Source of the DNA: an uncultured Roseivirga sp.
Lineage (GTDB): Bacteria; Bacteroidota; Bacteroidia; Cytophagales; Cyclobacteriaceae
DNA: 64,000 nucleotides
Direction of reading: 5' to 3'
Assembly (NCBI GenBank): GCA_947493005.1
Contig: CANLOY010000002.1
Span: 773,810-837,809, forward strand
The position numbers and the translations under genes were made by a program. Below, piece after piece: positions 1 to 7,630 of this stretch. Under the pieces are notes generated by a model. That model was not told the DNA's origin. It worked only from the letters and a program-made list of their open reading frames with translations, and searched no databases. Numbering within the stretch: position 1 is the first letter of the stretch; the number at the start of each line of letters is the position of its first letter.

Positions 1-243
1 TACCAGTAGCCTGAAAGCCACGTGTTGGTAATCCAAAGAAAACAAATCTGGAAAAGCTTTTATGGTCATATGCTTTAAGTTCACATTTACCATGGAGATA
101 ATTGCTTTCCCATCGAAGTTCCTGACTTTGATTTGTTGAGGCACCATTGGTAACACCTCATCCAGGTCTACACTAAAATTTATCAGTTTAACCTTATGTA
201 ATTCGCCAGAATAAATCACAGGAATTCTCTTTAAAAAGCTCAT
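1..243 (-). CDS. DUF2071 (YqjF-like) family protein, partial
   Basis: The leftward reading frame starts with ATG at 243 and runs off the left edge of the window, so only the first 81 residues are visible. The start MSFLKRIPVIYSGELHKVKL and the later stretch around VPQQIKVRNFDGKAIISMV resemble the N-terminus of the DUF2071/YqjF family, whose biochemical role is not established. Its ATG overlaps the TGA of the upstream DCC-family gene (ATGA), so the two are probably translationally coupled. Such proteins often neighbour DCC oxidoreductases, which supports the call. The assignment rests on a short N-terminal fragment. Confidence 0.65.
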   Translation of the reverse strand, partial: MSFLKRIPVIYSGELHKVKLINFSVDLDEVLPMVPQQIKVRNFDGKAIISMVNVNLKHMTIKAFPDLFSLDYQHVAFRLLV

Positions 244-1094
244 AGCACAGGTATTTTAAGTTGAAGGAACAGAAGTATGGCCGTAGTCTGAAGACTAAAA
301 AACCATAAGAATGTCCATACCTGAGAAACCCTCATAAATCGTACCCGTTTTATGTGCATCCGTAGCATTAACCCACTGCTTGCAAGTACATTAATAAGCG
401 ACAGCACCTTGAGACCAGCTACCGAAATGAATGGAGACAATACAATGGTAGGAATCAGGACTAAGACACCAGTTATCGCAATCAATGTCAAATGGCGAAA
501 GTAATCTCGGTAATCATCTTTCTTCATTGCAAGAAAACTGATCAGACCTTGCAGCACCCATCCACTCCCTACTATCAAGAGCATCTGTAAACCTGAAGTT
601 AAGGCACTTCCTTGAAAAACAGGAGCCATCATCCAACCGAAAGCAAAGCTCATCAACAGTGATATTATTACTCCTATGCCCACCCATCTCCTGAAATATT
701 GCCTCACAAAAGGAGGGTCACAATCACATGAGAAGGTCTTATTTCGGGGAAACAAAAAGTATCGGTTGTATGAAATGGCATGATAGAAAAACTCTAAAAA
801 TTTGAACACCCAACCTCCTTTTCGAATGTGCCTTAGCCAATTGATTTTCTCGGAGAATATTTTCAATATGCCTTCAAGGCCATAGGAGGTCTCATTTGTG
901 CTTTCGTCAATCAATGCCATCTCATATTTGAAATGCTCGGGATCCACTTTTGCGAACAACCTATCGTCTAGTTGGTGATAATTGAGACACTTCGAATCAG
1001 GAAACACTCCCATCTTCACAAGCAATCGTTTTGAATTCATACAGAGTCCACAATTCCCATCGTAGACAATCCATTTATTTGCTAAAACATCCAT
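240..1094 (-). CDS. DCC-family (DUF393) thiol-disulfide oxidoreductase-like membrane protein
   Basis: The 284-residue protein begins with a DUF393/DCC domain: YDGNCGLC at about residues 11-18 carries the CxxC pair expected of a thioredoxin-like redox site. The second half (about 135-284) is strongly hydrophobic with around five membrane segments, so this is a redox-like domain fused to a membrane region. The N-terminal domain has no signal peptide and probably faces the cytoplasm. It lies in a leftward run with two small membrane proteins upstream and a DUF2071 gene downstream, and overlaps the latter by 4 bases. The substrate is unknown. The family call is firm from the CxxC context; an oxidoreductase reaction is inferred. 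Confidence 0.8.
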   Translation of the reverse strand: MDVLANKWIVYDGNCGLCMNSKRLLVKMGVFPDSKCLNYHQLDDRLFAKVDPEHFKYEMALIDESTNETSYGLEGILKIFSEKINWLRHIRKGGWVFKFLEFFYHAISYNRYFLFPRNKTFSCDCDPPFVRQYFRRWVGIGVIISLLMSFAFGWMMAPVFQGSALTSGLQMLLIVGSGWVLQGLISFLAMKKDDYRDYFRHLTLIAITGVLVLIPTIVLSPFISVAGLKVLSLINVLASSGLMLRMHIKRVRFMRVSQVWTFLWFFSLQTTAILLFLQLKIPVL

Positions 1095-1139
1095 GATAAA
1101 GTTTGTTTAACCCGGATCTGAACGATCCGGGTAATTGAT

Positions 1140-1496
1140 TTACGCTAGTCTGTTTTTAGCTCTTTTTCTCATTTCAAAGAGTACAAACAGGTTGAAAAAG
1201 TGCATACCACCTAGAATCAGAATGATAGCACCGACACTTCTACTCAACTTCCTCATCATAGAAGCCAAATCGACTACATTGCCCATATTGTCTAGTATAT
1301 AAACAGCGTAGCCAATGTTAATCAGATAAAAGCCCACTACTAAAAGTTTGTTAACACTAGCCGCCAGGAGTTCATCTCCATGGAATATTTCCAACAGGAA
1401 TACTTTTCCATTGTTAAACAGCGTACGTGCTACCCAAATGGTAAGTGAAATGGTTAGCACCAAATAGAGGGAGTAAGATAAAACAGTGTAGTTCAT
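1140..1496 (-). CDS. small integral membrane protein, unknown function
   Basis: I chose ATG at 1496 (MNYTVLSYSLYLVLTISLTI). A longer frame reaching 1592 would overlap the upstream gene, which ends at 1501. The resulting 118-residue protein has about three hydrophobic segments (roughly 5-25, 45-70 and 85-107) and a basic tail (RKRAKNRLA). I recognise no family. It sits 4 bases after the preceding membrane-protein gene and 45 bases before the DCC gene, so it belongs to the same leftward operon. Partnership with the DCC membrane protein is inference from position only. Confidence 0.75.
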   Translation of the reverse strand: MNYTVLSYSLYLVLTISLTIWVARTLFNNGKVFLLEIFHGDELLAASVNKLLVVGFYLINIGYAVYILDNMGNVVDLASMMRKLSRSVGAIILILGGMHFFNLFVLFEMRKRAKNRLA

Positions 1497-1500
1497 GATT

Positions 1501-1908
1501 TTAAAATTTAGGGTTAGTAATGATTGGAAAAGCCTTATTTGACTTTCTCCATTTATGAATTCTCCTAACCAACATGTATTGGTATAGGGCAATTAACCAA
1601 GGGATGCACCACAACCAGAAATAGTAAGCGCCAATTGTAGTTTCTGATTGATTTAGAAAATAGAGGACTATGAAATAAGCCACAGTAATGATCCAGTACA
1701 TTCTCCAGCTATCATAAAATTCAGACTTCTTCTTCTTGATTAAGAAGTTTACTGCGGTAATCAGCTGAACAATTCCTACAGGAATTAGAAGAGGAATTGT
1801 AAAGAAGAGCCAACCTAAATCATTAGACAAGAATGCTCCAAAAGCAATTAAACAGATCAAACACAGTACTAAATGATGCCAGGTCATATATTCTTTTAAA
1901 TTTTCCAT
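1501..1908 (-). CDS. membrane protein, unknown function, first gene after the regulator
   Basis: This 135-residue protein starts MENLKEYMTWHHLVLCL and has four likely membrane segments, with a lysine-rich KKKKSEF loop near residue 60. No enzyme motif is visible. It is the first gene downstream of the GbsR-type regulator. Its ATG at 1908 lies 9 bases from a palindrome (1917-1940) nearly identical to one in front of the regulator, so it probably opens the regulated transcription unit of membrane, membrane, DCC and DUF2071 genes. Confidence 0.75.
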   Translation of the reverse strand: MENLKEYMTWHHLVLCLICLIAFGAFLSNDLGWLFFTIPLLIPVGIVQLITAVNFLIKKKKSEFYDSWRMYWIITVAYFIVLYFLNQSETTIGAYYFWLWCIPWLIALYQYMLVRRIHKWRKSNKAFPIITNPKF

Positions 1909-1916
1909 ACTTATTT

Positions 1917-1940
1917 AATTTTCAATAATTTTTGAAAGTT
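1917..1940 (-). promoter_or_regulatory. probable operator of the GbsR-type regulator (downstream copy)
   Basis: On the plus strand this 24-base element reads AATTTTCAA-N6-TTGAAAGTT, arms of nine bases with one mismatch around a 6-base centre. It matches the element at 2483-2506 in reverse orientation at 23 of 24 positions. It lies in the 47-base gap between the regulator's stop and the next gene's ATG, where a repressor could block transcription. The repeat and position are seen; binding by the regulator is inferred. Confidence 0.6.
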
Positions 1941-1955
1941 AATTTGCAAATTTTT

Positions 1956-2459
1956 TTACCTCATCATTTTCATCAAAACCTGAAAGAACCAGTTCTTATC
2001 CGAACGAATAAATTTATCCATGGCTCCATCCACCTGTTTTGTGAAATCGCCAAGGTCTTTTGTAACAGCCTTAAAATGCTTGATTTCATTTTTCTCCCCT
2101 TCACTTATGCTTTGTACTTCATCAAGTACCTTCATTACTGGTTCAATTTCCCTTCGTCTTCTTTCTCGGGAGACTTGCCTTGCCAGTTCTAGGATGTCTT
2201 TACCTGCAGTAAAGTATTCCTTTCTCTCCCCAGGTTTATAAACCTTATTCACGATTCCCCAGTCAATCAAACCGCGGATGTTCATATTTGCATTACCTCT
2301 TGAAATCTGAAGTTCTTCCATGATTTCTTCCGTGGAAAGTGCTTCTTCCGAAATCAGCAACAGTGCATGGATCTGCCCCATGGCTTTATTTATTCCCCAA
2401 GCTGAGCCCAATGTACCCCAGGCCTGAATGAATTTTGACTTTGCTTCTTCGTAATGCAT
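1956..2459 (-). CDS. GbsR/MarR-type winged-helix transcriptional regulator
   Basis: The 167-residue protein has a winged-helix domain at about residues 25-95. The recognition region is LSTEEIMEELQISRGNANMN, followed by a wing ending KVYKPGERKEYFTAG, both typical of the GbsR branch of the MarR family. The C-terminal third is helical and charged and would serve dimerisation. I chose ATG at 2459 (MHYEEAKSKF) over a TTG two codons upstream. A -7 box TATATTTG (2470-2463) and a TTTG (2492-2489) lie just upstream, and the latter falls inside a palindrome, so autorepression is likely. The effector is unknown; control of the downstream DCC/membrane operon is inferred from the second palindrome at 1917. 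Confidence 0.85.
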   Translation of the reverse strand: MHYEEAKSKFIQAWGTLGSAWGINKAMGQIHALLLISEEALSTEEIMEELQISRGNANMNIRGLIDWGIVNKVYKPGERKEYFTAGKDILELARQVSRERRRREIEPVMKVLDEVQSISEGEKNEIKHFKAVTKDLGDFTKQVDGAMDKFIRSDKNWFFQVLMKMMR

Positions 2460-2462
2460 GGT

Positions 2463-2506
2463 CAAATATAAATTACTTTTCTAACTTTCAAAAATTATTG
2501 AAAGTT
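2463..2506 (-). promoter_or_regulatory. promoter with overlapping palindromic operator for the GbsR-type regulator
   Basis: Reading leftward, TTTG at 2492-2489, an 18-base spacer and TATATTTG at 2470-2463 match the Bacteroidota TTTG/TAnnTTTG promoter pattern. The perfect palindrome AACTTTCAA-N6-TTGAAAGTT (2483-2506) covers the TTTG element, so a bound protein would exclude sigma factor. A near copy is at 1917-1940. No expression evidence is available. Confidence 0.6.
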
Positions 2507-2548
2507 TAATTACAAAAACTTTAGGAATTTAATTCCGATGTGCCTACG

Positions 2549-3166
2549 CTAGTCAATTTTTGCTCCCCTTACTCCAGCCTTTATCGCAATCGACAAATGG
2601 TTGGCCGCGGGAACTTTAGGACATTCATATCTATCACTGTAGGCACAATAGGGATTGTACAATTTATTAAAGTCAATTACCCATTCTGTTCCTTCAGGTA
2701 TACCTTCGTAATGTAGATAACGACCAGCTCCATATGTGGTAACTCCCGTAGTTTCGTCCATTACTGGTAAAAACACATATGTTTTTTGCCCCGGCAGGCT
2801 AAATCTTTGTACTCTTAAGTAGGCTTCCAAAGTAAGTGGCTCACCTTCAAGCTCAAAATGCAAAATACCGATTCGCTTGTAGAGTCTTGTTGTTCCCTTA
2901 CTGGTACCTAATGGAAAGGGTTTAGAATCTGGAGTAGCTTCAAATCTAGCCTTCACTCTGTAGGATTCACTGGCAGGAAAAAAATCATGCCCTTTAAACT
3001 CTGATATTTCCTTAGCAGTAAGTGGAGATTTTTCAGGGTTGCGAAATTCAGCATTCTGCTCTTCTCTATACTTTTCAATATCCTTGTAAAAAGACTTTTC
3101 CTGAGCACACACACCACTCAGGAAAAGTACATTCATCGTTATTATATAGAAAAAGCTCTTATTCAT
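2549..3166 (-). CDS. DUF1684 family exported protein
   Basis: The 205-residue protein has a cleavable signal peptide (MNKSFFYIITMNVLFLSGVCAQ, about residues 1-22) and then a DUF1684 domain filling the rest. Family features are the FRNPEKSPLT start region, the GTTRLYKRIGILHFELEG strand pair, and the C-terminal DFNKLYNPYCAYSDRYECP cysteine-containing loop followed by PAANHLSI. The family is widespread in Bacteroidota, but its activity is not known. The gene follows the DUF4199 gene with an 8-base gap and is probably cotranscribed with it. Confidence 0.85.
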   Translation of the reverse strand: MNKSFFYIITMNVLFLSGVCAQEKSFYKDIEKYREEQNAEFRNPEKSPLTAKEISEFKGHDFFPASESYRVKARFEATPDSKPFPLGTSKGTTRLYKRIGILHFELEGEPLTLEAYLRVQRFSLPGQKTYVFLPVMDETTGVTTYGAGRYLHYEGIPEGTEWVIDFNKLYNPYCAYSDRYECPKVPAANHLSIAIKAGVRGAKID

Positions 3167-3174
3167 TTGATTAA

Positions 3175-3696
3175 TCAGGTTTGAACCGTTCCGACTCTTT
3201 TCTGCAATACCAGGGCACTGATTATGCTAATCACAAAGCCAATTAAGAATACCGTAAGGAACATCAATAAAGTTCCTCCAAAATCACTATAAAAGAAACT
3301 ATTTGCCTCCATTGTTTCATTAAAATGTCGTTCAAACTCCTGAGTACCTATTTCCAACCCAGAACTATGCGACACATATTGTTCGTAAAAATCGGGCATA
3401 ATCCAGGTAACAAAAATCAGATTGTAAATGCCCCATACAATTCCTCCCATGGTCGAAATCGCAAGCCCAATCTTCATTCCTTCCCCAAAGGAAACAATAC
3501 CCCCATTATGTTTGTCGCGATGGTTTCTAATGGCAAAATAAATAAGCCCCATAGCCACAATCATTGATGAGTAACCAATTATTGCACCAAGGTCAAAACT
3601 CTCAGGCCCAAAACCTGTAATTGCCATTGACAGTACTGGAATTCCAATAACTATTGCACAGGCAATCAGTCCGTATTTAGTAATTACTTTCTTCAT
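3175..3696 (-). CDS. DUF4199 family membrane protein
   Basis: The 173-residue protein has four membrane segments in the DUF4199 arrangement: two near the N-terminus, a central hydrophilic RNHRDKHNGGIVSFGEGMKI region leading into the third, a long loop (about 100-135), and a last segment near 145-165. The SFGEGMKIGL motif is typical of this Bacteroidota family, whose function is unknown. It sits between a LuxR-type regulator upstream and a DUF1684 gene 8 bases downstream. Confidence 0.85.
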   Translation of the reverse strand: MKKVITKYGLIACAIVIGIPVLSMAITGFGPESFDLGAIIGYSSMIVAMGLIYFAIRNHRDKHNGGIVSFGEGMKIGLAISTMGGIVWGIYNLIFVTWIMPDFYEQYVSHSSGLEIGTQEFERHFNETMEANSFFYSDFGGTLLMFLTVFLIGFVISIISALVLQKRVGTVQT

Positions 3697-3783
3697 AATA
3701 TTGATTTTGATTTACCCAAATAGAGCTCAAAAAGCCAGAAAGAAGCTCATACTTAAGTACCAATTTAATAAAGTTCGGCAGTT

Positions 3784-4230
3784 TCAGGTGATCACCTGCC
3801 ATTCCTTTGCCCTTGTAACAGCTTGTGTTCTTCGCTTAACATCTAGTTTTACAAATAAGCTAGAGACATGCGTTTTGATTGTGCTTTCGGAAACAAATAA
3901 TTGTTCACCAATTTCCTGATTGGATAGCCCTTCTGAGATAAGATTTAAAACTTCGAGTTCGCGCTGACTGATACCAAGCTCTTTTATTTTTTCCTTATTG
4001 ATTTCGGCTTTCAGAGAAACTTCAATGACTTTCTTCTTTTTCATATTTCCTCCAAGGTAAACTCCCAGAGATATCAAAATCAAAGCACCAATACCAATTA
4101 CTACATCGGCCGGTATGGATGGGATAAAAAGTGATGCATTGCTCAGTTGAAAAAGCACCAACAAGGCAACTATTATCAGGCTAAAACGAAAAACCGTTTT
4201 CAGCATGTTATTTCTACCTGATTTATTCAC
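3784..4230 (-). CDS. membrane-anchored LuxR-type DNA-binding protein
   Basis: This 148-residue protein has two hydrophobic helices (about 11-29 and 41-61), a basic stretch (GGNMKKKKVIEVSLKAE), and a LuxR/GerE helix-turn-helix at about 85-148. The recognition core is GLSNQEIGEQLFVSESTIKT with the usual HVSSLFVKLDVKRRTQAV tail. There is no receiver domain, so it is not a classical response regulator; the membrane part may sense or localise. Translation may start at M1 or at M9 (MLKTVF). It precedes the DUF4199 gene by 87 bases on the same strand, a plausible target or operon partner. Confidence 0.8.
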   Translation of the reverse strand: MNKSGRNNMLKTVFRFSLIIVALLVLFQLSNASLFIPSIPADVVIGIGALILISLGVYLGGNMKKKKVIEVSLKAEINKEKIKELGISQRELEVLNLISEGLSNQEIGEQLFVSESTIKTHVSSLFVKLDVKRRTQAVTRAKEWQVIT

Positions 4231-4284
4231 GGAGCTTAATCTAGAAAAAGAAAGAGTAAGATAAAAGCATGGTGTCTGGCAAAC

Positions 4285-5538
4285 CTATTTACCAATCCAA
4301 CTTTGTAACTTTTTTTCAAGAAACCTTCTTTCGGTAATGTTTTTGGCTTCTGTGACAGCCTTTTGTATAAAAACCCTGGCTTTCGGCCAGTTTTCCATTG
4401 CGGCATATAAATCAGCCTTCAATGCATTAAAGGATTGGTTGGTTTTGATATCAGACTCAATATCTTCCATCACATGCAAAGCTTCCTTTGGTCCTTTTAC
4501 TTTACTGAGTACAACCACACGACTCATTTGAACTACTGGCGATGGTTTCAACCTGACTAATGAATCATACAAACCTAGAATAGCTTTCCAATTGGTAGCT
4601 TCGTAAGTAGGTGCTGTTGTGTAGTAAGCGGCTATAGCTGCTTCCAATTGATAAACCGAAGTTCCCGGATGTTTAGAGGATTGTCTTAAAAAATCCCAGC
4701 CCCATTTGATATACTCCTCATCATACAGGTTTCTATCCTGGTTTTCCAGTGTTAGCAAATTCCCTTGTCCGTCCATTCTGGCAGGAAATCTTGCTGCCTT
4801 GAAGAGCATCATGGCAATAAGTGCTTTTAACTCCCCCTTGTCACCATTCGGTTCATTCATCAGAATAAACGACAATCTAATCGCCTCTTCGCATAATTCT
4901 TGCCTAATGAGTTTCTCTCCTTCTGTGGCTTTATAACCTTCATTAAATAAAAGATAGATTACTTGCAGCACTTCGGAAATCCTAGTTTCTACATCATCTC
5001 CATTAGGAACCTGAAGTTCACCAACCTCTTCTTTGAATTTCTTTTTCGCTCTGGTAATTGCCTTTTTGGTAGCCTCTTCATTCTTCAACAAGGCCCTTGC
5101 AATTTCTCTTATTGAAAGTCCACAAAGCAATTTCAAACTCAGCATTAATTGCTCAGTAGGTTTCATTACCGGGTGGCAACAGGCAAAGATCATTCTAAGC
5201 TGATCATCTACTATGGCCTTCTCTTCCGGCAACTCCAATTCTATTGTTTCACTTTTGGCAATAGCACCTTCGTGGTGCTCCCAATCAGCACTTCTCTTAT
5301 CCTTTCTTAAAAAATCAATGAGCTGATTATTCGCTACCCGATACAACCATGCTGAGGGATTTTCAGGCATTGGCTGATATGACCAAATCTTTGCAGCTTT
5401 ATAAAGTGATTCCTGAACTGCATCTTCGATCTTATCAATCAGGTGGGTTGAGTAGCGATTGGTAAATAAAGAAACCAATTTACCATACTCATGCCTGAAT
5501 AGGTGTTCTAGTGTATGGTTGACAGACGTGTTTGACAT
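4285..5538 (-). CDS. ECF42-type RNA polymerase sigma factor with C-terminal TPR extension
   Basis: The 417-residue protein carries sigma region 2 at about 10-85 (VQESLYKAAKIW, NPSAWLYRVANNQLIDFLRK) and region 4 at about 110-170 (LCGLSIREIARALLKNEEAT). A roughly 240-residue helical extension follows (DUF6596, then TPR-like repeats), which is characteristic of group ECF42. These sigma factors lack an anti-sigma factor, use the extension for control, and usually neighbour DGPF/YCII proteins. Such a gene ends 100 bases upstream on the same strand. A hairpin at 5595-5630 separates the two, so the sigma gene probably has its own promoter. The signal is unknown. Confidence 0.88.
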   Translation of the reverse strand: MSNTSVNHTLEHLFRHEYGKLVSLFTNRYSTHLIDKIEDAVQESLYKAAKIWSYQPMPENPSAWLYRVANNQLIDFLRKDKRSADWEHHEGAIAKSETIELELPEEKAIVDDQLRMIFACCHPVMKPTEQLMLSLKLLCGLSIREIARALLKNEEATKKAITRAKKKFKEEVGELQVPNGDDVETRISEVLQVIYLLFNEGYKATEGEKLIRQELCEEAIRLSFILMNEPNGDKGELKALIAMMLFKAARFPARMDGQGNLLTLENQDRNLYDEEYIKWGWDFLRQSSKHPGTSVYQLEAAIAAYYTTAPTYEATNWKAILGLYDSLVRLKPSPVVQMSRVVVLSKVKGPKEALHVMEDIESDIKTNQSFNALKADLYAAMENWPKARVFIQKAVTEAKNITERRFLEKKLQSWIGK

Positions 5539-5594
5539 ATAAAACCAGCCTTTAACAAGCGGTATATTAGTTACCTTTAGGTTATAAAATCAAA

Positions 5595-5630
5595 CTCAAA
5601 GAGAGCCAATATCTAATGACTCTCTTTGAG
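5595..5630 (-). terminator. hairpin terminator after the DGPF gene
   Basis: Two perfect 11-base arms (CTCAAAGAGAG at 5595-5605 and CTCTCTTTGAG at 5620-5630) enclose a 14-base loop. On the leftward strand a T-rich run (TTTGATTTTATA) follows. It starts 9 bases after the DGPF gene's stop, so it should end or attenuate transcription before the sigma-factor gene. Confidence 0.6.
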
Positions 5631-5638
5631 GTAGGGGA

Positions 5639-5983
5639 TTACATATCAACTATTTCCCTTACTTCAATATGCCCATCTTCAGCATCCAGAATAGGGCAAC
5701 CTTTAGAAATTTCCGTAGCTTCTTCGAGCGAGCTGGCATTAACCATTAGGTATCCACCTACAATTTCAGCGCCTTCGGCAAATGGGCCATCAGTAACCAC
5801 CTTACCTCCTGAGCCTACTTGCTTACCTTCAGCTTTCAGGGGTAAACCGTCAATAAGCTGGCCCTTTTCTGCCAAACCTTGCATCCAGGTTTTCCACTCA
5901 TCCATGTGGGCTTGAACTTCTTCAGGTGACATTTCAGCCATTCTGGCATCACCACCTCTAAACAGGTATAAATACTTTTGCAT
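5639..5983 (-). CDS. DGPF/YCII-domain protein, probable ECF42 partner
   Basis: The 114-residue protein is a single YCII-related domain. It opens MQKYLYLFRGGD, has conserved MSPEEVQAHMDEWKTW, and carries the diagnostic DGPF in VTDGPFAEGAEIVGGYL near residues 64-80. DGPF proteins are the usual genomic neighbours and known targets of ECF42 sigma factors; their reaction is not established. Upstream, leftward TGTCAA (6047-6042), 17 bases, then TCGC (6024-6021) loosely resembles reported ECF42 promoters, but the match is weak. Confidence 0.85.
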   Translation of the reverse strand: MQKYLYLFRGGDARMAEMSPEEVQAHMDEWKTWMQGLAEKGQLIDGLPLKAEGKQVGSGGKVVTDGPFAEGAEIVGGYLMVNASSLEEATEISKGCPILDAEDGHIEVREIVDM

Positions 5984-6078
5984 TGTGTTCTAAGTTAAAA
6001 TTAAAAATTCATTTAAAACCGCGATTCATCATATTGACGCATTGACAAAGGCTTAGGGACAATTTGAGAAAAAATCTT

Positions 6079-7548
6079 TTAGACCTGTTCTAAGATAGCT
6101 TCTTTTAAAACCATAACTACTCGTTTTTGCTCTTCTTCATTTAAGGAGGCAAAACCCATTCTCACACCGTTATGTCCTAGACCATCAGCATCAAACACTT
6201 TATAATCTGGTATTTGGACATCTCTTTTCAAACAACTTCCTGCGATACTAGTCCAGCTGTACTTTTTATCTAGTAATGTCCAGACTGCCATTCCTCCTTC
6301 TGGCTTTTTGAAAGTTAAAAACTCTGATAAATGCTCATTCAATAATGCACAGAAACTGTCTCTTCTCTTATGATACAGTTTTAGTGCTTTTCGGCTATGC
6401 CGTTGAATATCCCCTTGCTGGATCATCTGAGCAATAGTCAACTCCATAATAGCGTCACCTTGTCTATCAACAATTCTTCTAAATTGTCCAGCAGCTTCTA
6501 TAAAGTCTTTTGGGCCTACCATATAACCAATACGAATAGCAGGAGCTACGATTTTACAAAGTGCTCCCATATAAACCACTCTTTGAGCTGAATCAATACT
6601 TGCAAGTGGAAGCAAAGGTGTTCGTTGGTAGTGAAAATCATAATCATAGTCATCCTCAAGAATTGCAAAGCCGTATTGCCGAGCAAGCTCAACTAAATGC
6701 AACCTTCTATCTGCACTCATTGTCACCGTAGATGGATGATGATGATGAGATGTAACGTATACAGAGCCTATAGAATGTTTTTTACAAAGTGCTTCAATTT
6801 CGTCTGTGACCAAACCTTTCTCATCTACCGTTACCTTCAACAAATGTGCTCCAGCGTTTTCTAAGGTAAGGCTTGCCGCTATATAATTGGTTTCGCCAAC
6901 TATGCTATAGCTTCCGTTTTTATGCAAGAGCTCGCTGGCCAAATACATTCCCATTTGACTTCCTCTGGTGATAAGAATCTGATCAACCGTACACTTCAGC
7001 CCTCTTGTTTCGTGTAAATACTGTGCAAGTGCTTTCCTTAAAGAAAGGTCTCCAAAAACAGATCCATAGCTTAGATGTTTGGTGTTGTATGTTCTCGAAA
7101 TGATACTTCTATATTGTCTGATAATCTCATTAACTGGAACAATTCTAACATCCGGAATACCTTCATCCAGTGTCAAGCGACTAGGTATATCTGGAAGTGG
7201 TCTGTGAAGGTTTGCAATTGGATCAAAATGAAATGATGCCTTATCCATATCCTTCCTGGACTCATTTGATATTTTTTGAGGTTCAATCTCCGGAAGTTCT
7301 TCACTAACATATGTTCCCCTTGATGGTTTTGTAACAATCCAACCTTGGCTTAATAATTCGTCATAGGCCGCAACAACAGTTTTCCTATGCACACATAATT
7401 GTGTAGCCATATCTCTACTCCCGGGAAGCTTCAGTCCATTCTTAAGAATTCCGTTCTTAATTAAGTGGATTACCGCATTATTAATCTGTAAGTAAACAGG
7501 AGCTTCCTGAGCCTTGTCTAGCGCAATAAGGTTTTTAAAAGACAACAT
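6079..7548 (-). CDS. MocR-family regulator (GntR winged helix fused to aminotransferase-like domain)
   Basis: The 489-residue protein has a GntR-type winged helix at about 10-85 (LPGSRDMATQLCVHRKTVVA) and a fold-type I PLP domain from about 115 to the end. PLP-site features are EDDYDYDF near 297-304 and Lys332 in GALCKIVAPAIRIGY, the expected Schiff-base lysine. MocR proteins bind DNA and use PLP as an effector scaffold. It is transcribed away from a PNPOx-family gene across an 82-base gap, the classic arrangement of a MocR regulator with its target. An HHHH run near residue 265 is notable but within the fold. Confidence 0.9.
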   Translation of the reverse strand: MLSFKNLIALDKAQEAPVYLQINNAVIHLIKNGILKNGLKLPGSRDMATQLCVHRKTVVAAYDELLSQGWIVTKPSRGTYVSEELPEIEPQKISNESRKDMDKASFHFDPIANLHRPLPDIPSRLTLDEGIPDVRIVPVNEIIRQYRSIISRTYNTKHLSYGSVFGDLSLRKALAQYLHETRGLKCTVDQILITRGSQMGMYLASELLHKNGSYSIVGETNYIAASLTLENAGAHLLKVTVDEKGLVTDEIEALCKKHSIGSVYVTSHHHHPSTVTMSADRRLHLVELARQYGFAILEDDYDYDFHYQRTPLLPLASIDSAQRVVYMGALCKIVAPAIRIGYMVGPKDFIEAAGQFRRIVDRQGDAIMELTIAQMIQQGDIQRHSRKALKLYHKRRDSFCALLNEHLSEFLTFKKPEGGMAVWTLLDKKYSWTSIAGSCLKRDVQIPDYKVFDADGLGHNGVRMGFASLNEEEQKRVVMVLKEAILEQV

Positions 7549-7630
7549 ACCGGACTATCAAATTAAACAAAACTGGATTATAATAGTAGTCCAATATTAA
7601 AAGATATTTACAAGAACAAAAACCCGAAAC
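7549..7630. promoter_or_regulatory. divergent control region between the mocR-type and PNPOx-family genes
   Basis: This 82-base gap must hold both promoters. GGACTA at 7552-7557 and TAGTCC at 7587-7592 form an interrupted inverted repeat, and TGGA/TCCA pairs occur within it (7574-7593). MocR proteins usually bind short repeats in such gaps. The repeats are short and could be chance; no footprint is implied. Confidence 0.35.

Noticed and set aside
1140-1592. Longer 150-codon version of the small membrane protein
   Set aside because: The extra N-terminus would overlap the upstream gene by 92 bases and is not hydrophobic; ATG 1496 fits the spacing.
7579-7584. TATAAT as an E. coli-type -10 box
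   Set aside because: The primary sigma factor of this phylum uses a TAnnTTTG box, and no -35 partner is seen.
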